DNA of 64,000 bases from Arabidopsis thaliana (lineage: Eukaryota; Streptophyta; Magnoliopsida; Brassicales; Brassicaceae): the NCBI RefSeq assembly GCF_000001735.4, contig NC_003071.7:16777443-16841442 (forward strand), in the 5' to 3' direction. Below, piece by piece: positions 23,362 to 35,887 of this stretch. How positions within the stretch are numbered: the first letter of the stretch is position 1; each line of letters begins with the position of its first letter. The notes beneath the pieces were generated by a model. It had not been told where the DNA came from, searched no databases, and saw only the letters and a list, made by a program, of their open reading frames with translations. The position numbers and the translations under genes are program-made.

Positions 23362-25842
23362 ATATAAAGCCGTTATAGGCTTCAAGAACCTCAACTCAAA
23401 TCACTCACCAAGCCTCTATAGTATAGACGATGGAGAAGCATTCATATTGGGCTTTCTGGTCCATTCCTTTTTTATAATCCGTCCATTTTAAGTGTAAGGT
23501 TTAAATCCTGAACAAATTAGCTATATATTTCGAACGAATTCTGCAACTATACACAAACTAAACAAACCTAACCAAAACCATTTATTTGTATCTGTTTACA
23601 GGTAAAGGGTAAATTTCATCTGAATCTTTGCCGATCAAAGCCTTTGTTTTTTTGCTTAGTTTGTTTGATGTTGGCTATGTTTATTTAGTTTGTTAATGAA
23701 TCAATTATACGGATTCTAAGATTGTGTAAGTAGCTTCGCAGGGAAACAAACGTTTTTCGGGAATAGACCATTTTTCCCCACTTCTATCTTGAATCTCACA
23801 ATCAAGATAACTAAAGTACTTCAAATGTGTTATGAGTTATTCCGATGTATGATAATTCTTAGCGTTTTGCTTTTCATCGATAACACCTCGAAATCTCAAA
23901 TATTATTGATTTATGTAAAAATGTTACTACATTATAATCAGAGTTTTGAATCAAATAAAGCAATCTTACAAAACACTTCTCTCTTTGGTTGCGTATTTCG
24001 CCAGAATTTTTGTACATTCGTTTTCTTTTCTATGTTTTAGGTTATCTTCAAGTCGGAACATATAAAATGATCTTAAAAGATTAAGAAATACGGATATGCA
24101 CTTAGATTATATCGTTATTTAATTACTTTGTATGGTGGAGCTTAATATATAAATGTAATTTCACATCTATTTGCAGATATACGTTGGATAGTAGGTAGTT
24201 CCATGCTGGCTATAAAATAAAATCGTAATTTAAAAGTCGATTATTAAGATATTTATGAGTTATGCAAAGTTCATTCCCTTTGGTCGAGCTGACTTTTTAG
24301 TGCCAAATCTCTAATTGAGATTCGCTCCAACCATAAATATAAATGAGTCGATTCATGTCTCATATAATGCGTATTTATCGTTGACAAAAGAAAATGAAAT
24401 GATAACGTATTTATTTGTTTCATCAATGATAATGTATTTGTCATCAAATATTTTATCAGATTATCTTATTCAGTGTCAAAATTCCTTTTTATGGTAAAAG
24501 TGTCATAGTTCCTTCAAGAAGGATTACTTATTAAATCTATAATATGATTCTATGATTAGCGTCGAGTCATATAGAAGCTGCGACATGTCAGTCTGACTTG
24601 CGGTGTCTCTAATTAAATAATGAATTAACGCACGTCTACTTAAACCGGTATTAAACATTTCTAACTAATCAGAGTTTAGTCAAACCATTTTCAATCTTTA
24701 ATGGGGCGGTTCCAATGGTGATTCTCATCCCCATTACGATTTTATATTTTGAGAATCTTGAATAATTGGAAATTGTCCAAAGTAAACAGACTTGTATGTA
24801 TAAAGTTTCTACTTATAATATGTAAACAAATGAATTTGGATATGTTTAATATTCCGGGAAGGGATTCATTTTGTGGAAAATATCTTGATTCTTGAGCAAA
24901 TGTGAAGTATCAAATATAGTTAGTTTAATGAAATATCTAATATTAAAAGTAACTTTTTTACTTGATTATACGGATTATTCTTTGACAAGACTAGTTTTCA
25001 ACATTTATTCTCCATAATGTACAAATTCATCCAAAAGGCAAAAACTTACAAGACCATTGAAAAGATAACAACTAAACAAATTCAGAATGATATTAATCAG
25101 TTATAGAGACGATCAATTTTTCTTTTGACATAGATACTTCTTCACTTATGAATTATAGATACAAAAACTAACTACATATACAATTTGGTGAAACATTAAA
25201 AAAAGATTAAAATTAGGAGAACAAAGGGTTTTAACATAATAATAGCCAATCATGCTTGTTGTTTGCCGACACATACTATTGCATCAATCGCGCTACTTGG
25301 GACCAATGGAACACCAAGGCTACTATATATCACGGATCTCAAAAGGAACCTTTTTATCTTTTGATATAAAATTCCAGTAATAATAGTTGTTATGTTATGC
25401 AACAATTTAAATGCATTGTTAAGTTTAAACTTAATGTCCTAAACAAGATTATGAGCTTATTTGAAACATATAAAGTATTATGTACGATATATATAGTTAG
25501 AAAAAGTGTTTTCGGTTGCTAGTTTGCTATTATAAGATCCTATTTTTCTATAAATAAATCGATAAATTGATAGTGGATCGCAAATAGGCGTGCAATGAGA
25601 AGAAGAATAAAATAAATAAATCTATAATGGTGATTTATGTTGGATGATTAAACAAATAAATTGGAAGGTGGGAGAAGGAAGTAAACAAATAATATAAGAA
25701 AACCAAAAATGGATTTAAAATAAAATAAGTCAAAACTCATATTTTACAAGTCAACGGAGGAGAGTTCATAATTTATTTTAGAAAAAGGTAAAAAAGTAAA
25801 AAACGTAAAGAGTAAAAAATTAGAATTTATCCTTTCTCTAAT

Positions 25843-27144
25843 CTAAGCGTTAGGACTCGTCACAAGATTCTCGTACGTGTCAACAGAGCTTGACGGAACG
25901 GCGACCATTACTTTAACGGCGTCATTTTGTTCAGGAATCGGAAGCAACAAACAGTAACGGTCGCAACAGACCGATCCAACATGAACCGGTTTACCCAAAC
26001 CAAAATCAAGCTTCTCTAAACCGAGACGTGACCATTGCGACAATATCAAGACTCCAACCGAGTCAGGACTCGCTCTCTCCTTGCTCACAGCTTCCACCAC
26101 CGATCTGACGTACTCGTCACCGACTCGCTCCTTCGCTTGTTTCACGAGCATCGTCGCGTAGCTTAATCCTTTCTCCGTCAAGTCTTTCACGGTGGTTTGA
26201 GCACATCCGACGACGAATGCGTTCCCGTAGAACCCACTGGGTAGACTCGGTTTGACTCGGTCTCTAATGTTGACGCTAAACAAAAGCTTAAGGACCTGAT
26301 TCGATGGCAAGTTCAGTGATCTCGCCCAGCTCCGCCATACATGTGCAGAGAGTACCTCGAACGATGTGTGTTTAGAATTGAACTCACCGAGTCGACTCGC
26401 GAGTTTCTTTAGCTCGTTAAGTTTCTGTCTCTCGAAGACAACCGATGTAGGAACGAGTCGCTCGGCGTTGAATCGGTTAACGAATCCGCATAGATCGGGA
26501 ACACGGTTGAACTCGGGATGACTCAACGAGTCACGAATCGGAGACGGCATAAGCAATTGACGATCCCAGAGATGTTTCCGTTTTAACTCGGTTTGACTCA
26601 GTGAGTCTTTAGATAACTCGGCGAATAAAGTGAGAAACTCGGCGCTACCGATTCCATCGGAGACGCAGTGGTTAACACCGACGGCTAAAGCAGCACCACC
26701 GTCACGGAGCCAAGTGAGCTGAACGACGAGAGGTGGAGCACCAGCGAGGACATCGATGACGTGGAGCGAAAGAAGCTTTCTCCAGCTAGTCACGTGCCGG
26801 GGAGGTTTCTGAAAGTCAAGGCACGTGAGGATGTCAGAGACGGCTTCAAGAAACAGAGCACCTTGGCCACGGCAATTGACCTCGAGACCTCCGCCGCCGT
26901 CGGGTTTTTCTCGGACGCGGCCGGAGAAAGGGAAGTAAGGAACGAGAGCGCGAGAGAGAGCGGATTTGAGACGACCGGAGAGAGAATACTCCGGGTCGGA
27001 AACGGGTGGGTAAACGAGGAGGTATTCAATGGTGAATCGGAGGAAAAGCTGAGAATCTAAAGCGGAGAGAGACAGAACAGAAGAAGGTGTTTGGTCGGAA
27101 GGAGTAATAACTGTGGCTTCTTTCACATGAACTAAGGATCCCAT
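25843..27144 (-). CDS. BAHD (HXXXD-type) acyltransferase
   Basis: Intronless, 433 residues from the ATG at 27144 (MGSLVHVKEATVITP). The frame continues 20 codons upstream without a better start, and that extension has no family likeness. The catalytic HXXXD motif is HCVSD (159-163) in GVNHCVSDGIGSAEF. The structural DFGWG motif appears as DFGLG (380-384), a Trp-to-Leu change from the usual form but otherwise complete. BAHD enzymes are cytosolic and transfer acyl groups from CoA thioesters to alcohols or amines of phenolics, fatty alcohols, polyamines or wall components. The substrate cannot be told from sequence. Recalled locus At2g40230. Confidence 0.93.
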   Translation of the reverse strand: MGSLVHVKEATVITPSDQTPSSVLSLSALDSQLFLRFTIEYLLVYPPVSDPEYSLSGRLKSALSRALVPYFPFSGRVREKPDGGGGLEVNCRGQGALFLEAVSDILTCLDFQKPPRHVTSWRKLLSLHVIDVLAGAPPLVVQLTWLRDGGAALAVGVNHCVSDGIGSAEFLTLFAELSKDSLSQTELKRKHLWDRQLLMPSPIRDSLSHPEFNRVPDLCGFVNRFNAERLVPTSVVFERQKLNELKKLASRLGEFNSKHTSFEVLSAHVWRSWARSLNLPSNQVLKLLFSVNIRDRVKPSLPSGFYGNAFVVGCAQTTVKDLTEKGLSYATMLVKQAKERVGDEYVRSVVEAVSKERASPDSVGVLILSQWSRLGLEKLDFGLGKPVHVGSVCCDRYCLLLPIPEQNDAVKVMVAVPSSSVDTYENLVTSPNA

Positions 27145-30100
27145 TGCTTTTTTTTTTCTTCTTATGATGCTCTGTTTTTCTTCTTCTTCAGAAATAAACA
27201 ACAAGGTGGGTCTCTGCTATGTGTATTATATATATATCTCTGATTATTATTATATAAATGTATATTATATGCTTTTTCTCTTTGTTTTCTGTTACAAATA
27301 TATGTGATTGTATACTCACGTATATAGAGTATCGAGACAAGTAGGGTAATTTCGTAATTTGGGTGTTCTTTGTTTTTTTTTACGTGGTGTGTCTTGTGTT
27401 GTGTGTTGTATCGTGCAAATGTACTCTTCACTCTTGTGTGTACGTGTTGCCTTATTCTCATTGATTTGAGTTTTGTGGCAATTTTTTTTTTTTTTGGTTG
27501 ATCCGTAGGTACGAAAGTTATACATGTTCTTGGAATGTAGATTTTAATGGAGCATGGCGACTAATGTTCCTCCATGAGCATAGTTTTTTTGTTCATAGTG
27601 TTTGTTTTTGAGAATTTTAGCACATGTTTTTTCTTTTGAGATTTTTTTTAAGCAAATTAGTCACATTTTTTTGGTAATCAAAATGTAAATCCAAAACTTT
27701 CTTCATATATATGATATTTACAGATTTGGCAAAAAAAAATAAAGTGTAATTTTAAAGTGTAATTAGCAAATTGGCTGCCTAACATGAGTTCTAGGAACTT
27801 TTGAGTAACTACTAATTAGTATTGAATATGCAAAAAGAGAGATACACTAGTTTTATTGGGGATATTGAAAAGATTTCGACAATATTTGGTTGATCTTGGA
27901 TATTTCGTTGATTTAAGTTATTTGGAGAAGCGAACAATATACATCATACAACAACAAACCTAAAAAGCGACTTGGAAAAGGAAGGGACTTACTCGACCAA
28001 AACCGACTCCAGTAACAAATTTGAAGTTTACACTTTTCTTGTTGCAGGGGGTTTTATATATACACTTTTCTTGTTGAGAATGATTTGGATGTATATAAGG
28101 GGTAATATTAATGAGAATAAAATGGTTGTGGTGGCGGTTTACACAATATGATGTGCCTTGTTGTTTGGGCGTTGGCGCATGTGTCTAAAACAGTGAAAGA
28201 TTTGGTGCTAAGATTCTCATGGAATAACTTTATTGGACAAAGACAAAAATATACTCATGGAATATTATATGAAATACATACCCTTCCATAATTCGGCAAA
28301 ATTTATATAGAGAGAGAGATACATCACCATTTCTTTCCTTATTATAGTCATCTTATGGTTATCAACTTATCATCACTAACATGTGTTATTTGATAAAAAT
28401 AATTTTGAATATCAGAACACTCTTAGGACACATTTATGACTTTTAATTTCGAAGCCCAAAAGTTTAAAGTCAAATTATTCAATAAATTACTAGATTCAAT
28501 AATAATTAGTTTCAAGTGTTGTTTGTCATATGGACTTCTAAAATGAAAATGAGTTTTTTTTTTAAAAAAAATACTTATAAAATGAATTATTTTCCCATAT
28601 ACAGTAGCTCCAACCAAAAGAAATAAAATTAAGCTATGTACCATCTCTTTACCACGCGACACGAGGCATGAGTTACATACCGAAAGATCATGAAGGAATG
28701 TAATTTTTAAATGGTAAACAAACCATTCGAATTAATATAAATAAACCATTTGTGCACTTTTAATTGAAATCATATGAATATATAATTCAAAAGCAATGCC
28801 ACTTTTTTCTTTAAATTTTACTGTAGTGGTCTAGTCAATTCTAGCATGGACCCATAAATATTTAACGTGGTCACTCGTATAGTATATATGATCTACTTTT
28901 CTTTTAACTCATATTTTTTTCGGTATGATATAAAGCTTCTTTATTCAATGATGATAGAACAGTGTACTTCGGCCCTACAAATATTACCTGGTCTTATTAA
29001 TAATCCAAAATGTGATGAGTAGAGTCTTGAGAGATTTAAGGATCGATCAAATCTTAATTCTATGGAGTTTCTAATAAGAAAGAAGATGCATGAAACCATA
29101 TATTGAATGCTGATGTTGCATAATCACATTATACTGTCTCAATCTTTCCGTCTATATAACGAATTTTTCTTTTGGCCATTAATTATAGACGTCTTAAGTG
29201 GTAAAGTATTCGACCGTCTACAATTTTTCGGAAAATGACTAGAGTTTAGGAATCCCGATTATAAAGAAACGATAAAAGATGGTGGAATACATTTCACATT
29301 CCCATTAATTAAAATGTAAAGAAGATGATTCGGTAATCCATTCAAATGGGTTTATATTGTTTTTGAACTTTTGATTCTGTTTATGAAAGAAATAAGGAAG
29401 ATTTGGGAAGATTTTGTACCAAGAAAAAAAGGTGAGAAGATTTCTTTATGGGGAACAAACTAAAAGGGTGACTTGATATGGTATGCACATGTTACGGTGG
29501 TCATGTTTTTTTTTTTTTGTTCATTCTTTCTTTTACACTCAAGGAATCTAAAGTAAGTCATCTACGAACTTTGCTCGTATATATTATAGAGTAGAAGTAG
29601 ATGCATGCTGAAAAGTGAGAGGCACTTTCCATATAATATAGAGCTTTGTATTCATGTCGGTGACGCCAACGACATGTTAATTAACAAGAAGGAAGCGCGG
29701 TTAACGATGAAATTGAAAAGAGAAATAAAGGTAAAAAGTAATGTTATGACGGTGACGCTGGTGTAGCTCGAATTTTCGAAGTTGGTATTCCTTGCAACAA
29801 GTCGTCGTGTATTTCACAAGAAGATATAATTCGGTCGTTTCATTTTGTTAACACAAACAAGATTATATATGACTACGTTTCTATTTTCATTGAGACCATG
29901 GTAAATCATTTAGCAATATTATCCCCAAGGACAACCACTCTTTAGTCCTTAAATTTCGGAAACATCTATCTAATTTGTTCCAGTCACATTACCTTTTTGG
30001 ACTTATCTTAGTTTACCGTAACTTTAGATTCAAACCACATAACCTTCGCCTCCCGTTTAAGCTTAACTTATTGTACATATAAAATATATAGTCTAGTTCT

Positions 30101-30705
30101 AATGTTACATTAAAAAGTAAAACCGATACATTAATGATCTGATTATCGGCGAAAGTAATGCGTACAATTCGAACATGTCACTAGGAACATACATATTTAG
30201 CCCAAAGAATCATCAATTTCACATAGTTGTACAACATGGCACGTAAACAACAAACTAATAAAATGAGTCGACGATGTACTCATGCACTATAGGGAGCTCA
30301 CGGTGAAATGGCTAGAAATATTCTTGTGGATAATCTAGCTAGTAACGAATTTCAACTTACATCTTTATAGGCTTATATATAAGATAGATAATACATAACA
30401 TAATCATAGTTCATAGTATCGGTTCACTCCGATGAACAAAAGAAAATACAAAAACCTTTTTTGAACTTACTAAAAGATCCAATAAATATGACGAGAGTCA
30501 TATGAAAATAAAGACAAAAATCCTTGTCATTAAGTTATTCTCTTTTTTTATTTTTCATTTTAAACTGGTCAGTACGTGATTTTCAAAAAGGCGTAGGCCA
30601 GCATAAGGGTAAACAAATCATCTCCTTTTTTTCATTATATATATTTTGTCTAACGTTATTTATGTTATTCGTAACGCATAATATTTTCTAAATTTTTTAT
30701 GAAAA

Positions 30706-30855
30706 TTAAAATAAATTGAGTGTACCCAAAGAAACACCACATGCACATATTATCCATCCAACAAGAATCTGGTAGGCCCAGCCTTGAGCACTGGGCAAGT
30801 AGCCAGTGTAGCCACAATCCCTTCTCAAATAAACAAGAGTCAAGAGTACTAACAT
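30706..30855 (-). CDS. Candidate small ORF, 49 residues, hydrophobic
   Basis: ATG at 30855 to TAA at 30708-30706. The product runs MLVLLTLVYLRRDCGYTGYL then PSAQGWAYQI and LVGWIICACGVSLGTLNLF. The central and C-terminal parts are much more GC-rich than the surrounding DNA, and the composition (Gly, Trp, Tyr, Cys, balanced codons) looks coding rather than random. A hydrophobic stretch at about 30-46 could span a membrane. I do not recognise a family. It may be a real small gene, one exon of a broken gene, or a remnant of a captured sequence. Confidence 0.3.
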   Translation of the reverse strand: MLVLLTLVYLRRDCGYTGYLPSAQGWAYQILVGWIICACGVSLGTLNLF

Positions 30856-32536
30856 TTGCTTTTAATATATATGCTAAATACATTATTCTTGTTTAGTTGT
30901 TAATATATAAACATTTTTTTGTGGTGTTAATCGTCATATGTAAACTTAAAAGTACAACTAAGCATACCATAGAAATGATGTGTTTTATCTACAGCTTTAT
31001 AAGTTAAATAAGATGATAACGTTTGAAAAATTGTTCATATTAATCGTCGCAAGCTAGTGCTCATCTTTTAACATAATAGTAGAGACAATGCTGGTCATCT
31101 AAACGTTATGGCTTGTTTTGTCAAATTTTGGCTATGAAAATGTGTTTCTAAAATCAAAATTAACTAAGTGCAACTTCTAAGCTTGTTTTAATACCAAAAT
31201 TTCATAGACTTTACATATGTATGACTATGAGTATATATATAGATAACCTTTAAAAGAAATTTGTATAAACGTAAAGTAAATCTATAACGCTATATTCGAT
31301 CATTAACGGGAAACTACTAGATTACAACTATTTGGTTGAAAAAATGATCAATATTAAAAAACATTTACATGAATTTTTCTAAATAGCCGAAAACTAGAAG
31401 GAGGTGATTTATCATATTCAACATGAAAATAACAACTCTGTGACCTTTGTTATGTATCATATGTGAAACCAAACCAAGTCTCCTTTGAAAATGACATGAA
31501 AGGACGACAAACATAGATCTTTCTATAGCTGGAGATGCGAACAAGGAAGAGAGGAAGATTCGAGTGTTAAAATGTAAAAGCCGGTCACCGGCCTCTTAAT
31601 GAGATATTGCGATCATAATTAATGCAAAGAGCTGTTGTAAAGTTGAATCTATAAAAGAGAGAATTTGTCTTTTATGATTGACAAAGCTTTCATATGGTCA
31701 AAGATTGGTCGGCAGAGACATTTTCACTTGCATGGAGACAAGCTTGTAATTCGTAATTCTACCACTACATTAATTTATAGCAGTTCATCAACTACTATGT
31801 CAAGACTGTAATACGGATTTGGAATTTTCTGAGACAAAAAAAAAACAAAGAAAATTCGGATACAAACAAAAAATGAAATACTGTTAATTATTCTTTGACA
31901 ATAGCTAGCTAACCAAGTGAATTTGCAAGCTAGTGTAAAATCGAGGAACAAAAACTATTGACAATAACTTTCTAATTATTTGGACATGGAAATGAAATCG
32001 ATGTCGACGAGTCTGTATTGAGGAGAACGTCCACCAATTTTATAGAAGAGTAAAATTTGTTTTTTTATTTTATTTTTTGTTGTATATATATTATTATTTG
32101 GTGATATGGGTAATAGCTAGAACAGAGTTCAAAAACTATAATGTTTTTTATTTATTTATAGGAAACTATAATATTAAATAATTGGTTGTTCAGAAAAAAA
32201 ACTCACCAAAATAATTATAAAATTGAATTATAAACTCTAAAAGAATAAATTGGTCATGTTAAATTCATTGCGATCCAAGAAATATTGAACCATATCCCAT
32301 GCACTACTTTTAGGTTAAGGTATTTTCACCTGTACGTGTGTGGAAAAGAAGAGTTGGTGTTCTGAACTTTATGTAGTGAAGAGAATCAGACACACTGGTC
32401 GATACCAAAAATGGAACACAAAACAGAAATGGTTGGAGCGTTACGAACATATATTTCTTAGATGGTTGAAAGTTGAAACAAAAACAAATTGGGAATTCTT
32501 TAAGGATATTGCAGATGATCGAATTAATCATATAAT

Positions 32537-32590
32537 ATCTAATCTAATCTATATTATTATTAATTAGGATAAGCTTAGATTAGATTAGAT
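32537..32590. repeat. Perfect 15-bp inverted repeat
   Basis: ATCTAATCTAATCTA (32537-32551) and TAGATTAGATTAGAT (32576-32590) flank a 24-bp loop. The stem continues outward (AATCATAT against its complement) after a 3-base bulge. It could be a hairpin, a terminator-like structure or a tiny foldback. Confidence 0.65.
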
Positions 32591-33521
32591 ATGATTTGCA
32601 TCTTTACCCAACATTTTATGTTTATTTTTTTTTGATGTGTGATAAGCATTGTTTTCTACTTCTTTTTATCACGACCCCTCTTTTCGTTATCTCCTTTCTC
32701 GACTTCTTTAATTATCTTTTCAACCATACCAAAAGGATTCCTCGCAAACAATTGAATCCAAAAAAAAGAAGAAGAAGAGATATTCTTTAAAAGTATCTTA
32801 TTCCCAAAATCATATCTTCGTTTTTTGTTTGTTTGTTAATGTTTAATCAAAATTACACATAAGAATAATCTTTAGTATCATACATAAAATATATATAGTA
32901 GTCGAGTCGGTTAATTTTCTTCACTATATTACTCTCGTTTAACTATAAAATAAGATCAAATATGTTCATTTTGTCATACTGTAATTATAAAATTCTCATA
33001 AGTCATTACTATATATAAACTAATACTCCGTGAACAAGGGTTCTTTTCCTTCTCGTGAACTCATATTTTATTAGTTCTAAGCTTAAATGGCTTTCTAGAT
33101 AGAAAATAAACACGTTTTCCAAATCAAACAAGAATTTGATAACTAGCTTTCTAAAAAACAATACTTAATTCAAAATAGTAGCCACGTTATAGACTTTTAA
33201 ACATGAACTAAAAGTTTTTTTTTTTTTCAATCAACTTTACGTGCTTAAAAAGATAGTATCAGTTTAGGTATCTCATAATCCTTATTTGGTTTCATCATCC
33301 TTAATTACCTAAATTTTCCCTAATAATACTTTCTTGAGCAAAAAAATATTATCCATTTAGTTATAGTCTCTGAATCCTTCTAGTGAGCTACACTCACTTA
33401 CACATATATACTAACAAACTAAAAATTATAACTCTTTCACACACACTTGGATGACATTGTCTTTAATTTAGAAACATAATGGGTCAGAGTTTCAATAACA
33501 GGCCTAAAAGTACAAAATAAA

Positions 33522-33578
33522 AGCCCATGTCATCTCATAGGCCCATTTTCTTAATAACGTTCTTGGCTTAAACCCTAA
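33522..33578 (+). promoter_or_regulatory. PPR gene promoter: site II boxes and telo-box
   Basis: TGGGCY elements read on the minus strand at 33522-33527 (AGCCCA) and 33540-33545 (GGCCCA), then a telo-box AAACCCTAA (33570-33578) just before the start codon at 33609. This layout is common for nuclear genes of organelle and ribosome biogenesis. Confidence 0.65.
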
Positions 33579-33608
33579 CGAACAAGAAAAATCAATTTGG
33601 GAAACTCA

Positions 33609-34664
33609 ATGTCTCTTCTCCGGCGACGATTCGTGAAACAATCAGTTAATTGCATAACATTCCTTCAAATCCTCGCCGAGCGATCCTTCTCCACCGTGAA
33701 GATTCCTCCAGGTCGTCGCAAAACCACCGAATTCGACAAACTTATCAACGAAGCTGGCAGCTCCGGCGATTTCGAGACCGTACGCCGTCTCCTAAACAAC
33801 CGTATAGTTCTCGGATCTTTCAACACGAGCGACACATTCAAATTCCTCACCAACACCGCTTCATACTCCTCCTATTTAGAAGATCTCCGCCGCGTTTTGC
33901 CTCAGATCGACGGCGGTTTCTCGCGGAAAAACGCTTACGACATTTTAATCTCTCGTCTCTGTAAGCTCGGACGCATCGACGACGCTTTAATCGTTATCGG
34001 AGACATGTCTAACGGGAGATTAGGCTTAACGCCGTCGACATATCACCCGATCTTGTGCTCGCTCACGAGGAAGTACAAAATCGAAGAAGCTTGGAGAGTT
34101 GTTGAATCGATGAGATCCAAATCGGTTTCGATGGATGTGACGGCGTACAATTACTTCCTTACTTCGCATTGTTACGACGGCGAATTGGAATCGGCTAGCG
34201 AGGTGATGCGTAAGATTGAAGAAGACGGGAATTCGCCGGATTCGCGTAGCTACGACGCGCTTGTGCTCGGCGCGTGTAGGGCGGGTAAAGTGGAAGCGGC
34301 GATGGCGATATTGAGGAGGATGGAGGAGGATGGTGTGACTGTGTTGTACTCGACGCATGCGCACGTTATAACGGGGTTAGTGGAGGGAGGCTATTATGCG
34401 CTGGGTTTGGAGTTTGTGATGGCTTACGCCGGAAAAGATTTGAGGTTGGATAGTGAGAGTTTTGGTTTTTTGGCTGGTAAGCTTGTGAAGAGGAAGAGGT
34501 ATGAAGAAGCGATGATTGTTGTGAAAGAGATGGTTATGAGAGGATTGAGAATGGGTGATGAATTGAGACAATTCTATGAAGGAAATGTGAGATACGATGA
34601 TGATGATGAAGATAGCTTAGTACAATCAGAGAGAGAGTGTTACATTGAGCAGAAGCTTAATTGA
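33609..34664 (+). CDS. PPR/TPR-like superfamily protein, probably organelle targeted
   Basis: Intronless, 351 residues from the ATG at 33609 (MSLLRRRFVKQSVNC). An in-frame TTG four codons earlier is not a likely start. The N-terminus is rich in Arg and Ser and lacks acidic residues, as in mitochondrial presequences. From about residue 95 on there are P-class PPR-type repeats, for example SRKNAYDILISRLCKLGRID, DVTAYNYFLTSHCYDGELES and DSRSYDALVLGACRAGKVEA. There is no E, DYW or SMR domain. PPR proteins bind organelle RNA in sequence-specific fashion; the target cannot be told here. The C-terminal tail is acidic. Recalled locus At2g40240. Confidence 0.9.
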   Translation: MSLLRRRFVKQSVNCITFLQILAERSFSTVKIPPGRRKTTEFDKLINEAGSSGDFETVRRLLNNRIVLGSFNTSDTFKFLTNTASYSSYLEDLRRVLPQIDGGFSRKNAYDILISRLCKLGRIDDALIVIGDMSNGRLGLTPSTYHPILCSLTRKYKIEEAWRVVESMRSKSVSMDVTAYNYFLTSHCYDGELESASEVMRKIEEDGNSPDSRSYDALVLGACRAGKVEAAMAILRRMEEDGVTVLYSTHAHVITGLVEGGYYALGLEFVMAYAGKDLRLDSESFGFLAGKLVKRKRYEEAMIVVKEMVMRGLRMGDELRQFYEGNVRYDDDDEDSLVQSERECYIEQKLN

Positions 34665-35887
34665 TTGCAGCTCAAGCTTAAAGATTTGTATTGTGGTGCA
34701 GAGAAACAGAGCTTAATTGGATCCATAAGCTCTTGTTTGATAGGGTTTAAATCATGGAACAAGAAGATGTGAATGTGAATATATCGAAACTCTGCATTTG
34801 TTGTATCTGCTTTGTTTGTGGCATTGTTGGATTCAGTTTGAAGCATACATGAGCTACTTTAGTCTAAAGTTATCGTCGGGTTTTCTTGAGATGTTGAATT
34901 GAGCAGAAGGAATGAAGGAAGCTCTCTACAGGAGAAATTATTACCTTTGTGCTATTTTTAATAATCAAATGAAAACGTGCTCTTACAAAACCAAAAGACA
35001 CATTTAACATCTTAAACCATGTTACTTAACTAATATACCTCTTGAGATTTGAAATGATTGGATCATATAATCATAGGATACGTATCACCGTACCATGCCA
35101 TGTTATTTCCACTAATGTTGGAATAATTGATTTATGACTTGACCAACTTATGCATTAAAGGGTTCATCGTCAGCTACATGCCAGCTCTTTGCACTCTATG
35201 TATGAGTCATTTTCGGTCCTTTTCGTATTCTTTATAAACTTAATGGGTTCCAAAAAGAAAAATCCAATTCTGATTGCTCCATTTATTATAGAAACTTAAA
35301 AGTAATGTACTATAGAAAGTAAACGCATTCAATTGTTTACATTTTTTGCCCATCCATTTTCTGTGTTGTTCTGCACATGCATTTATGATTTCTGCCTATC
35401 ATATTCATATGCTCTCTTTTTTTCATATGCTCGTTAACTTACGTAGTTACGTAAGGTTTTGAAATCCAACTAAAGTTTTCTTAATCCTCAGATAACCTTA
35501 GCTAGAAGGCTTCTATGTTTTGCAGAAACATTTCCACGTCAAGACAAGATGTATACATTATATAGTGACTAAGTTCCTCTAGTAAACAAAAATCTAATTA
35601 CAATTTTTTTTTGATACGACAATCTTTTTGAGACTCAAAGTAGCACGTTAATAGATTTCTCATTAAATTGGAGAATGAAATCATTCATCGTTAGAGAAAA
35701 AGAAGTTGTACATTATTAAACTTTTCGTTGTCCAAAAAACAAAAAAAAAAAAACATTATTAAACTTTTCAATTCCTTTTGGGACTCGGACTCGGACTCTC
35801 TCTCTAGTCTCTATATATATTTATGCAATTCCCGGAAAATCTGTTTTTTTTTTCTTTCTCTATTGTCATCAACACACTAACCAAACC
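34665..35887. other. Intergenic between the PPR and GDSL genes
   Basis: About 1.2 kb: the PPR 3' flank, then the GDSL promoter. A TATATATAT box near 35811-35821 lies some 65 bp before the GDSL ATG. Nothing else defined. Confidence 0.55.

Larger units (their letters stand above)
20318..25842. other. 5.5-kb intergenic region upstream of ABI4
   Basis: Gene-poor and AT-rich. It holds a foldback element (21161-21432), a 36-bp direct repeat pair (23225-23260 and 23326-23361) and a small GC-richer patch at about 22600-22740 with no credible ORF. It should include distal ABI4 control sequence and the 3' flank of the acyltransferase gene. Confidence 0.5.
27145..33608. other. 6.5-kb gene-poor region
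   Basis: Very AT-rich. It holds the acyltransferase promoter, a 49-codon ORF in a GC-richer island (30706-30855), a perfect 15-bp inverted repeat (32537-32590), a small dyad CATGTCG/CGACATG (29653-29676) and the PPR gene promoter at the right end. No tRNA, no transposase and no full-length gene seen. An ATG-less frame at 32340-32567 has Trp- and Lys-rich composition but no start. Confidence 0.45.

Noticed and set aside
27145-27204. 20-codon upstream extension of the BAHD gene
   Set aside because: Lys- and Glu-rich leader translation; MGSLVHVKEA at 27144 is a typical BAHD start and gives the usual length.
32340-32567. 75-codon plus frame with Trp and Lys
   Set aside because: Begins only with GTG, has no upstream exon and no recognised homology; retained only as a note on the gap.
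33650-34571. Several overlapping frames on both strands over the PPR gene
   Set aside because: All are reverse or shifted readings of the PPR coding strand.
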